Shown piece by piece: positions 1 to 8,206 of a stretch of DNA of 12,697 nucleotides. Under the pieces are notes generated by a model. That model worked only from the letters and a program-made list of their open reading frames with translations. It was not told the DNA's origin and did no database searches. Within the stretch, counting starts at the first letter, position 1, and each line of letters begins with the position of its first letter. This stretch comes from Collinsella sp. (GTDB lineage Bacteria > Actinomycetota > Coriobacteriia > Coriobacteriales > Coriobacteriaceae). The translations under genes and the position numbers were made by a program. Where the stretch lies: positions 13,342-26,038 of the forward strand of contig DXZR01000016.1 in the NCBI GenBank assembly GCA_019419555.1, given 5' to 3'.

Positions 1-20
1 CCGAAAAGACCGTGAACCTT

Positions 21-49
21 TTGTGGGACACGCGGCGCCGTGGTACCAT
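21..49 (+). promoter_or_regulatory. Probable rpmE promoter
   Basis: A TTGTGG -35-like hexamer at 21-26 is separated by 17 bp from a TACCAT -10 at 44-49. The -10 is preceded by TGG at 41-43, giving an extended -10 (TGN). Predicted transcription start is about 56, directly before the leader hairpins. The spacing and the match to the sigma-70-type consensus are seen in the sequence. The assignment to rpmE follows from position, 85 bp upstream of its start codon. Confidence 0.6.
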
Positions 50-55
50 AGCCGA

Positions 56-133
56 GTTTGTTGTCTTGGTCGGAAACCAAGACGCCTTATGCGCTGATCG
101 GTAACCAGCGCCTGACCAATAAGGAGTCCTACC
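56..133 (+). promoter_or_regulatory. Structured 5' leader of rpmE, candidate L31 autoregulatory leader
   Basis: Two hairpins lie between the predicted transcription start and the start codon. The first has a perfect 8-bp stem (63-70 with 76-83, loop CGGAA). The second has a perfect 6-bp stem (91-96 with 106-111). TTGGTC at 66-71, part of the first stem, can instead pair with GACCAA at 114-119, which lies 1 nt before the AAGGAG ribosome binding site (121-126). The two folds are mutually exclusive and would change access to the binding site. Ribosomal-protein leaders upstream of L31 genes are described for several bacterial groups, and I recall one for Coriobacteria. Membership of that family is inferred. 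Confidence 0.5.
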
Positions 134-559
134 ATGAAGCAGGGTATCCATCCCCAGTATGTCGAGTGCACGGTGACGTGCTCCTGCGGCAACACCTTCA
201 AGACGCACGCTACCGTGTCCGAGATGAAGGTCGAGCTTTGCAACGAGTGCCACCCGTTCTACACCGGCCAGCAGAAGTTCGTCGACACCGGTGGACGCGT
301 CCAGCGCTTCGCCGACAAGTTCGGTGGCGCCGCTGCCGCCCAGCTCAAGAAGGCCGAGGAGGCCAAGGCTGCCAAGGCCGCCAAGGCTGCTGAGGCCGAG
401 GCTGCTCGCAAGGCCGCCGCTGAGGCTAAGGCTGCCGAGAAGGCTAAGCGTGCTGCTAAGTTTGCCGAGGAGGCTGCCAAGCAGGCCGCCGAGGCTCCCG
501 CAGAGGCTCCCGTCGAGGAGGCCGCTGCCGAGGCCGAGACCACCGAGGCTGCTGAGTAA
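134..559 (+). CDS. rpmE: 50S ribosomal protein L31 (bL31) with long Ala/Lys/Glu C-terminal tail
   Basis: This is large-subunit ribosomal protein bL31, 141 residues. Residues 1-66 match the family closely: IHPQYVE, a zinc-ribbon pair CSC (C16, C18) and CNEC (C36, C39), then HPFYTGQQKFVDTGGRVQRF. The four cysteines make it the zinc-binding (C+) form. The start is set by AAGGAG at 121-126, 7 nt before the ATG. The usual protein is about 70 residues. Here residues 67-141 add a low-complexity tail of Ala, Lys and Glu, basic at first and acidic at the end, probably helical. At DNA level the tail is built from repeated GCC-AAG/GAG-GCN units. It is followed by a strong terminator and appears monocistronic. 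The function of the tail is unknown. Confidence 0.95.
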   Translation: MKQGIHPQYVECTVTCSCGNTFKTHATVSEMKVELCNECHPFYTGQQKFVDTGGRVQRFADKFGGAAAAQLKKAEEAKAAKAAKAAEAEAARKAAAEAKAAEKAKRAAKFAEEAAKQAAEAPAEAPVEEAAAEAETTEAAE

Positions 560-594
560 ATAGCTCGCCGCGGAATCACTCGCATTCATGGCAT

Positions 595-636
595 AAGGGC
601 CGTGCATCCGTTTGGGTGCGCGGCCCTTTTCTTTTT
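595..636 (+). terminator. Intrinsic terminator of rpmE
   Basis: A 15-bp stem pairs 595-609 with 614-628 (two G-T wobbles, no mismatches) around a GTTT loop. It is followed by TTTTCTTTTT. It lies 35 nt after the rpmE stop. Confidence 0.93.
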
Positions 637-740
637 ATTGGTGCAAACCAACCTGCCCCCATTGCACCAAATGGCAGAGAGGCGGCGTTTGGCCAGATAA
701 AACCTGCCAAAATTAACCTGTCCCATTGTGGCAGGTTGGT
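637..740. repeat. Intergenic cluster of inverted and direct repeats between rpmE and secA
   Basis: This gene-free stretch holds nested repeats. TTGGTGCAA (638-646) pairs with TTGCACCAA (662-670). ACCAACCTGCC (647-657) is the exact reverse complement of 730-740. AACCTGCCA (701-709) is the exact reverse complement of 729-737. There is also a near direct repeat, AACCTG(C/T)CCC followed by ATTG, at about 651-664 and 716-728. The pieces could fold in competing ways. It looks like a REP- or MITE-type intergenic element or a set of protein-binding boxes; I cannot tell which. No convincing ORF: the only longer frame here (complementary strand, 576-866) runs through the rpmE terminator. Confidence 0.6.
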
Positions 741-756
741 CGTAGTTATTACGTGG

Positions 757-772
757 CGGTCGAGGTCGACCG
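757..772. promoter_or_regulatory. Perfect dyad upstream of secA, possible operator
   Basis: CGGTCGA (757-763) and TCGACCG (766-772) are exact reverse complements separated by GG. The dyad ends 22 bp before the likely -10 of secA, so it overlaps the expected -35 zone. That position suits a repressor or activator site. No known regulator consensus is recognised. Confidence 0.3.
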
Positions 773-794
773 TATAGGCCGCGCCTTGTTTGGC

Positions 795-805
795 TAAAGT
801 ACAAT
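795..805 (+). promoter_or_regulatory. Probable secA -10 region
   Basis: Overlapping -10-like hexamers TAAAGT (795-800) and TACAAT (800-805) lie about 65 bp upstream of the chosen secA start. No good -35 is visible at 16-18 bp. The ftsE promoter has a similar string (TAAAATACAA), which supports a real core promoter. The call rests on position and -10 similarity only. Confidence 0.4.
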
Positions 806-866
806 CATCTGTGTTTAACTCGCCCGCAGCTGCACGGCGTGGGCGATGGCCAAAAAGGAAAACCAC

Positions 867-3673
<2,807 letters not shown>

Positions 3674-3674
<1 letters not shown>

Positions 3675-4822
3675 TGGCTGAGGCTTTAGAGGTAACGCCC
3701 GCCGAGCTGGACGCGTTCGCGGACCGGCTCGGCGAGGTCGAGTCGTATCTCCACTTGGACGAGAAGCGTACCCGCGTGACCGAGCTCGAGGCCAAAAGTG
3801 TTGCCCCTGGCTTTTGGGATGACGCCGACGCTGCCCGTGCCACTATGGAAGAGATCGCGCGCACCAAGGAAGATATCGCTGCCGTGGACACCGCGCGCGG
3901 CGAGCTTTCCGATGCCCGCGCTGCGCTGGAGCTTGCCGAGGAGATGGGGGATGACCCCGACGCCGCCGCCCTTCGCGAGGAGGCTGCAGCTACGGCTGAG
4001 CGCCTGGCCCGTGCCATCGATGAGCTTGAGCTTTCGAGCTGGTTTACCGGTGAGTTCGATCACGGCGATGCCATTGTGACCATCAAGCCCGGACAGGGTG
4101 GTCTGGAGGCCCAGGACTGGACCTTCATGCTCTTTAAGATGTACATGAAGTACTGCCAGCGTCGCGGCTGGAAGGTCACCATCAACGACTGTCCCGCGGC
4201 CGAGGTCATCGGCATCGACCGCGCGACCTTTACCGTCGAGGGCAAGGACGCATTTGGCATGCTGCGCGCCGAGGCCGGCGTCCACCGCTTGGTTCGCATT
4301 AGCCCCACCGACGACAAGAAGCGCCGCCAGACCACGTTTGCCGGCGTCGAGGTCATCCCCGTGCTACCCGATGATATCGACATCGAGATCAGTCCCGACG
4401 ACATCCGCGTGGACGTGTACCACGCGAGTGGCCCGGGCGGTCAGGGCGTCAACACCACCGACTCCGCCGTGCGCGTGACGCATTTCCCCAGCGGCATTGT
4501 GGTTACCTGCCAAAACGAGCGCAGCCAGATCCAGAACAAGGCCGCGTGCATGCAGATCCTCAAGGCTCGTCTGTACGAGATTGAGCTCGAGAAGCGCGCC
4601 GAGGCGCTCGATGAGATCCGCGGACCCAAGACCACGATTGGTTTTGGCAACCAGATTCGCAGCTACGTGCTCTACCCGTACCAGATGGTCAAGGATCTGC
4701 GCTCGGGTGTGGAGACCAGCAATGTCGAGGCCGTTCTTGACGATGGCGACCTGGACCCGTTTGTTATTGGCTACCATCGCTGGGCTACCGGCAACGCTGA
4801 CGCGGAGACCCCGTCTGCATAA
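3674..4822 (+). CDS. prfB: Peptide chain release factor 2 (RF2) with non-canonical SPT tripeptide
   Basis: Class I release factor, normally reading UAA and UGA and triggering peptidyl-tRNA hydrolysis. It has 382 residues, with an N-terminal helical domain 1 and then the RF core. The catalytic GGQ is at 255-257 (SGPGGQGVNTTDSAVR). RF2 rather than RF1 is indicated by GVHRLVRISP, by RRQTTF (the Q is as in actinobacterial RF2), and by a C-terminus containing GNQIRSYVLYPYQMVKDLR. The decoding tripeptide, normally SPF in RF2 and PxT in RF1, reads S210-P211-T212 (codons AGC CCC ACC, 4301-4309): RF2-like in its first two residues and RF1-like in the third. There is no programmed +1 frameshift: the usual early region (YLHLDEKR, residues 25-32) reads through without an in-frame UGA. 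The start overlaps the secA stop (TAATG). Confidence 0.95.
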
Positions 4823-4837
4823 ACCGCCCGGTTTATG
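4818..4837. repeat. Perfect 9-bp dyad spanning the prfB stop codon
   Basis: CATAAACCG (4818-4826) and CGGTTTATG (4829-4837) are exact reverse complements with CC between them. The prfB TAA lies in the left arm. There is no T-run after it, so it is not a terminator by itself. It may be a binding dyad or a small 3' hairpin. Confidence 0.4.
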
Positions 4838-4849
4838 TGGAAATAGATT

Positions 4850-4876
4850 AAAACCCTTCCAGCAGGGTGGTTTTGT
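4850..4876 (+). terminator. Weak terminator-like hairpin downstream of prfB (tandem copy 1)
   Basis: ACCCT (4853-4857) pairs with AGGGT (4864-4868) around a 6-nt loop. AAA before it can pair with the T-run after it, leaving a GG bulge. It ends in GGTTTTGT. Copy 2 at 4885-4911 has the same architecture. The short stem and the G interruption before the T-run make it a modest terminator. Confidence 0.45.
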
Positions 4877-4884
4877 ATCCAGAG

Positions 4885-4911
4885 CAAACCCTGCGCAGGG
4901 GTGGTTTTTGT
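4885..4911 (+). terminator. Weak terminator-like hairpin downstream of prfB (tandem copy 2)
   Basis: This is a near copy of the hairpin at 4850-4876: AAACCCT, a GCGC loop in place of TCCAGC, AGGGG, then TGGTTTTTGT. CCCT (4889-4892) pairs with AGGG (4897-4900). The two copies are separated by 8 nt. Confidence 0.45.
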
Positions 4912-4929
4912 CCGGCGAATCGGTAGAAT
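4902..4929 (+). promoter_or_regulatory. Possible yitT promoter
   Basis: TAGAAT at 4924-4929 is a good -10. The best -35 at acceptable spacing is a poor TGGTTT at 4902-4907 (16 bp). The predicted start, about 4936, lies upstream of the terminator-like hairpin, so that hairpin would be in the leader. No promoter fits between the hairpin and the gene. Confidence 0.35.
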
Positions 4930-4948
4930 CGAATACAAGAAGAAGTTC

Positions 4949-4977
4949 AAAGCGCATCCGATGGGGTGCGCTTTTTT
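4949..4977 (+). terminator. Terminator-type hairpin immediately before the yitT ribosome binding site
   Basis: An 11-bp stem (4949-4959 with 4964-4974, one T-G wobble) around a GATG loop is followed by TTTTTT (4972-4977). It has the form of an intrinsic terminator. The T-run touches the GAGGGAGG ribosome binding site (4978-4985), leaving no room for a promoter before the ATG at 4990. It may end secA-prfB transcripts, attenuate yitT, or both. Confidence 0.8.
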
Positions 4978-4989
4978 GAGGGAGGCAGC

Positions 4990-5880
4990 ATGGCATATCG
5001 TCTGGACATCAAGCGCATTCTTTCGATGAACTTTTTTCACGACCTGCCCCAGATTATGTTGGGGTGCGCTCTGGCCGCTATTGCGACCGACCTGTTTTTG
5101 ATTCCCAACGGCCTTGCTGCCGGTGGCGTTACGGGCCTTGCCACCATTATCCAGGCGGTCGGTGCGTCGCGCGGCCTATCGCTTCCCGTTGGTATTCAGA
5201 CGATCGTGATGAACGCCTTGCTGTTGTTGGTCGTTATGCGCGAGGGCGGCATGTTCTACGTGGTGCAGACCGCGACGGGCTTTGTGCTGCTGGGCTTCTT
5301 TACCGATCTGTTCGCCCCGTTTGTAGCACCTCTGGCGGATGCGGACCTGATGCTCCCTGCCATGTGGGGCGGCATTATTACGGGCATCGGTTACGGCATG
5401 GTGTTGCGCGCCGGCGCCAACACCGGCGGCTCGGACACGATTGGCCAAATCATCTCGCGTAACACCTCGCTGCCGGTGGGCTCGACCGTCATGGCGATCG
5501 ATGTTGCCGTATGCGCGCTGTCGGCTCCGGTCTTTTCAATCGAAAACGCACTATATGCAGGCCTTTCGATGGTCATTAGCGGCTACGTGATCGATGCCGT
5601 GGTCGATGGCGGCAACAAACGCCGTATGGTACTCATCATCTCGGACAAGTTCCCTGATATCGCTGCCGATATCATGTATGGCCTGGGTCGTGGTTGTACC
5701 AAGTTTAAGGCGACTGGCATGTATTCGGGTGCCGAGAAGCCGGTGATTATGGTCATCGTGAGCCGTCGAGAGCTCAATACCCTCAAGACGATCGTGCGCG
5801 AGCGCGATCCTCACGCCATTGTGACGGTCGCTGACGTTACGGAAGCCTTCGGCGAGGGATTCAAGGACATTAGCGCGTAG
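4990..5880 (+). CDS. YitT-family integral membrane protein (DUF161 + DUF2179)
   Basis: A 296-residue membrane protein of the YitT family, conserved in many Firmicutes and Actinobacteria, with no firmly established function. The N-terminal part has about five hydrophobic segments (roughly 20-40, 45-60, 68-84, 89-110 and 122-145), with Gly-rich family stretches IPNGLAAGGVTGL and RAGANTGGSDTIGQI, and a further one near 165-205. The soluble C-terminal domain from about 210 (RRMVLIISDKFPDIA to VADVTEAFGEGF) matches DUF2179. The ATG at 4990 is chosen because GAGGGAGG lies 4 nt upstream. A GTG at 4966 in the same frame lies inside the terminator hairpin and is rejected. It stands as its own unit between prfB and the transketolase pair. 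It ends with TAG. The family call is confident; substrate and role are unknown. Confidence 0.9.
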   Translation: MAYRLDIKRILSMNFFHDLPQIMLGCALAAIATDLFLIPNGLAAGGVTGLATIIQAVGASRGLSLPVGIQTIVMNALLLLVVMREGGMFYVVQTATGFVLLGFFTDLFAPFVAPLADADLMLPAMWGGIITGIGYGMVLRAGANTGGSDTIGQIISRNTSLPVGSTVMAIDVAVCALSAPVFSIENALYAGLSMVISGYVIDAVVDGGNKRRMVLIISDKFPDIAADIMYGLGRGCTKFKATGMYSGAEKPVIMVIVSRRELNTLKTIVRERDPHAIVTVADVTEAFGEGFKDISA

Positions 5881-6087
5881 GGTCGATCGCGTTCCATCCA
5901 AAAGACGTTCACATTGATAAACCGTTTCATCAGCGGTTCTGCCTGCTAAATTGTTCAAATAATGATAAAAACTCTGGTAAAGCCATCAGTTTCCAGCATA
6001 ATGAATGACGTACGTGCATTGCGGCTGTGTTGGGATTACCTTCGGTGCCGTGCGCATTTTGTCTAATGAGGATGAAAGGAAGGCACA
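5881..6087. other. Intergenic region between yitT and the transketolase pair
   Basis: No strong terminator follows yitT. A short inverted repeat (AACCG 5920-5924 with CGGTT 5934-5938, 9-nt loop) is not followed by a proper T-run. The middle is AT-rich (about 5941-6005) and holds the likely promoter of the next operon. A 21-codon frame at 6001-6066 has no ribosome binding site and overlaps the -10, so it is not called. Confidence 0.6.
5975..6002 (+). promoter_or_regulatory. Possible promoter of the transketolase operon
   Basis: CATAAT (5997-6002) is a good -10. TGGTAA (5975-5980) is a weak -35 with a 16-bp spacer. The predicted start, about 6009, leaves a leader of about 80 nt before the ATG at 6088. 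The call is based on consensus similarity and position in the AT-rich part of the spacer. Confidence 0.4.
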
Positions 6088-6918
6088 ATGAGCGACGAAG
6101 AGCTCAAAAAGGTTGCCAACGAGGTAAGGAAGGGCATCGTCACCGGCGTGCACGCTGCCAAGTCCGGCCATCCGGGCGGTTCGCTCGGCGCTGCCGACAT
6201 CATGACCTATCTGTACTTTGAGGAAATGAACGTCGACCCTGCCGACCCCCGCAAGGCCGACCGCGACCGCTTCGTGCTTTCCAAGGGTCACTGCGCGCCT
6301 GGTCTGTACGCCGTGCTCGCCGAGCGCGGATTCTTCCCCAAGGAGGAACTCGAGACGCTGCGCCACATCGGCAGCCACCTGCAGGGCCATCCCAACATGA
6401 ATGACACCCCGGGCGTCGACATGTCCACCGGCTCGCTTGGCCAGGGCATCTCCGCCGCCGTGGGCATGGCCGTTGCCGCCAAGCACTGGGGCGACGACTA
6501 TCGCACCTACGCCCTGCTGGGCGACGGCGAGAGCGAGGAGGGCCAGGTCTGGGAGGCCGCCATGTTTGCCGGCAACCAGCAGCTCGACAACCTCTGCGTG
6601 ATCGTCGACCATAACGGCCTGCAGATCGACGGCCCCGTCGAGGAGGTTAACGACCCCATGCCGCTCGCCGACAAGTTCCGCGCCTTCAAGTTCCATGTGG
6701 TGGAGCTCGCCGACGGCAACGACTTCGACCAGATCCGCGCCGCCTTTGCCGAGGCCCGCGCCACCAAGGGTCAGCCGACCGCCATTATCGCCGAGACCAC
6801 GAAGGGCAAGGGCGTCTCCTTTATGGAGAACCAGGTGGGTTGGCACGGTAAGGCCCCCAACGATGAACAGTTTGAGCAGGCCATGGCAGAGCTCACGGCC
6901 GCCGGAGAGGAGCTCTAG
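6088..6918 (+). CDS. Transketolase, N-terminal (thiamine diphosphate-binding) subunit
   Basis: The first half of a split transketolase, 276 residues. With the next gene it would transfer two-carbon ketol units between sugar phosphates in the non-oxidative pentose phosphate pathway, in the cytoplasm. The cofactor motif is present: GDGESEEG from G145, ending in the DHN at 174-176. Typical active-site histidines are in SGHPGG (H28), KGHCAPGLY (H68) and GHPNM (H101), and TGSLGQG (114-120) is intact. The start is supported by AAAGGAAGG at 6075-6083. The single-chain enzyme has about 660 residues; this gene and the next together supply about 590, as in the two-gene forms of archaea and many Gram-positives. 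It ends with TAG, 1 nt before the next ATG. Confidence 0.95.
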   Translation: MSDEELKKVANEVRKGIVTGVHAAKSGHPGGSLGAADIMTYLYFEEMNVDPADPRKADRDRFVLSKGHCAPGLYAVLAERGFFPKEELETLRHIGSHLQGHPNMNDTPGVDMSTGSLGQGISAAVGMAVAAKHWGDDYRTYALLGDGESEEGQVWEAAMFAGNQQLDNLCVIVDHNGLQIDGPVEEVNDPMPLADKFRAFKFHVVELADGNDFDQIRAAFAEARATKGQPTAIIAETTKGKGVSFMENQVGWHGKAPNDEQFEQAMAELTAAGEEL

Positions 6919-6919
6919 G

Positions 6920-7861
6920 ATGGCAGACGTCAAGAAAATCGCCACGCGCGTAAGCTACGGCGAGGCCCTCGTCGAGCTCGCCAATGAGCACGACGACTTT
7001 GTGGTCCTCGACGCCGACCTGGCCGCCGCCACGCAGACCGGCAAGTTTAAGGCCGCCTGCCCCGACCGCTTCTTCGATGTGGGCATCGCCGAGAGCAACC
7101 TGATGGGTGTTGCCGCCGGTATCGCAACCACCGGCCGCGTCGCCTTCGCGAGCAGCTTTGCCATGTTTGCCGCCGGCCGCGCCTTTGAGCAGGTCCGCAA
7201 CTCCATCGGCTATCCGCACCTTAACGTTAAGATCGGTGCCACGCACGCCGGTATCTCGGTGGGCGAGGACGGCGCCACGCACCAGTGCTGCGAGGATATC
7301 GCCCTGATGCGCGTCATCCCCGGCATGACCGTTATCGTTCCCGCCGACGATGTGGAGGCCCGTGCCGTGACGCGCGCCGCCTACGAGTGCGACGGCCCCG
7401 TGTACATGCGCTTCGCCCGTCTGGCCTCGCCGGTTATCAACGACCCCGAGACCTACAAGTTCGAGTTGGGTAAGGGCATTGTCATGCGCGAGGGCGCCGA
7501 TGTGACCATCATCGCCTGCGGCCTGATGGTCGGCGAGGCTCTCGAGGCCGCCGAGCAGCTCGCTGCCGAGGGCATCGACGCCGAGGTCATCAACATGCAC
7601 ACCATCAAGCCCATCGATGCCGACCTGATCGTCAAGAGCGCCACCAAGACCGGCCACGTCGTGACCGTCGAGGAACACTCCGTGATCGGTGGCCTGGGTA
7701 GCGCCGTTGCCGACGTCCTGTGCGAGCAGTGCCCGACGCCGCTCAAGAAGATCGGCGTCAACGACACCTTCGGCGAGTCCGGTCCGGGTGCCGAGCTCCT
7801 GCACAAGTACGGCCTGGACGCCGCCAACATCGTGGCGACCACCAAGGAGTTCTTGGCCTAG
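6920..7861 (+). CDS. Transketolase, C-terminal (pyrimidine-binding) subunit
   Basis: The second half of the split transketolase, 313 residues. It contains the pyrimidine-binding domain with the glutamate that activates thiamine diphosphate (E58 in FFDVGIAESN), the family stretch THAGISVGEDGATHQ (109-122), and a C-terminal transketolase domain from about 190. The start is the ATG one base after the upstream TAG. GAGAGGAG at 6905-6912, inside the end of the upstream gene, is its ribosome binding site. The frame is open further upstream, but those codons only overlap the first subunit. The close coupling suits equal synthesis of the two subunits of one enzyme. A 1-deoxyxylulose-5-phosphate synthase-like activity is less likely given the close match to transketolase halves. 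Confidence 0.95.
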   Translation: MADVKKIATRVSYGEALVELANEHDDFVVLDADLAAATQTGKFKAACPDRFFDVGIAESNLMGVAAGIATTGRVAFASSFAMFAAGRAFEQVRNSIGYPHLNVKIGATHAGISVGEDGATHQCCEDIALMRVIPGMTVIVPADDVEARAVTRAAYECDGPVYMRFARLASPVINDPETYKFELGKGIVMREGADVTIIACGLMVGEALEAAEQLAAEGIDAEVINMHTIKPIDADLIVKSATKTGHVVTVEEHSVIGGLGSAVADVLCEQCPTPLKKIGVNDTFGESGPGAELLHKYGLDAANIVATTKEFLA

Positions 7862-7908
7862 GACAAGACGAGGCAAAGCATCGCCTCAGCAACCGTATGC
7901 AATCCATA

Positions 7909-7944
7909 ACAGGGGCGTCCTCAAAGAGGACGCACCTGTTTTTT
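7909..7944 (+). terminator. Intrinsic terminator of the transketolase operon
   Basis: GCGTCCTC (7915-7922) pairs perfectly with GAGGACGC (7926-7933) around AAA. After one G-A mismatch, ACAGG (7909-7913) pairs with CCTGT (7935-7939). TTTTTT follows (7939-7944). It begins 47 nt after the stop codon. Confidence 0.93.
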
Positions 7945-8083
7945 GTCGGCAACAAACAAAACAGGCCCGCACCAAGCGAGGGCTTCCTCCGGGAAACGGG
8001 CCCAGACCAGCAAAGTGCAATTCAGCCCCCAAGCACGGCGCTGCTGCACCCAAGTAAAACGCAGCGACCCCTTAGTTATCGCA
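7945..8083. other. Gene-free structured spacer between the transketolase terminator and the giant hairpin
   Basis: No supported gene. Inverted pairs: GGCCCG (7964-7969) with CGGGCC (7997-8002), enclosing GAGG-GCTT-CCTC; GTGCA (8015-8019) with TGCAC (8045-8049); CGCTGC (8039-8044) with GCAGCG (8061-8066). Read on the complementary strand, the first hairpin is followed by TGTTTTGTTTGTTG (7950-7963), which resembles a minus-strand terminator. A small RNA is possible but I recognise no known family, and no clear promoter. Confidence 0.35.
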
Positions 8084-8206
8084 GGCCGGACACAGGGTTA
8101 CTTTCCAAATCTTTCCGCAGGACGGAGGAGCCCCCGCCGCACGTAGTGCGCAGCGGAGGCTCCGACATGTCCGAGGACGATTTGGAAAGTAACCCTGTGT
8201 CCGGCC
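8084..8206. repeat. Giant imperfect palindrome with perfect 28-bp arms
   Basis: The left arm (8084-8111, beginning GGCCGGACACAGGG) is the exact reverse complement of the right arm (8179-8206), 28 of 28. The 67-nt centre also folds: GGAC (8120-8123) with GTCC (8169-8172); GGAGCC (8127-8132) with GGCTCC (8158-8163); CCGC (8134-8137) with GCGG (8153-8156); CGCAC (8138-8142) with GTGCG (8146-8150), closed by a GTA loop. The whole is one long hairpin of 123 nt. No T-run follows on either strand, so it is not a standard terminator. No target-site duplication is seen at its edges. It may be a MITE- or REP-like element or a structural RNA. Confidence 0.85.

Noticed and set aside
576..866. A 96-codon complementary-strand frame between rpmE and secA
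   Set aside because: It crosses the rpmE terminator and the repeat cluster, has no recognisable domain, and its Gly/Ala patches come from the repeats.
846..866. Earlier ATG for SecA, adding seven residues
   Set aside because: It has no ribosome binding site, while ATG 867 has AAAGGAA at 6 nt and matches the family N-terminus.
3700..3800. Programmed +1 frameshift site in prfB
   Set aside because: The N-terminal region reads continuously in one frame with no in-frame UGA, so no autoregulatory frameshift is present.
4966..4989. GTG start extending YitT by eight residues
   Set aside because: The GTG lies inside the terminator stem, and the ribosome binding site for ATG 4990 would be inside the coding part.
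6001..6066. A 21-codon leader-peptide frame before transketolase
   Set aside because: No ribosome binding site, and its ATG overlaps the probable -10.
7981..8060. Resemblance of the complementary strand (GGGGCTGAATTG) to the start of tmRNA
   Set aside because: Only a short match. No tRNA-like 3' end, tag frame or CCA is found nearby, so this is chance.
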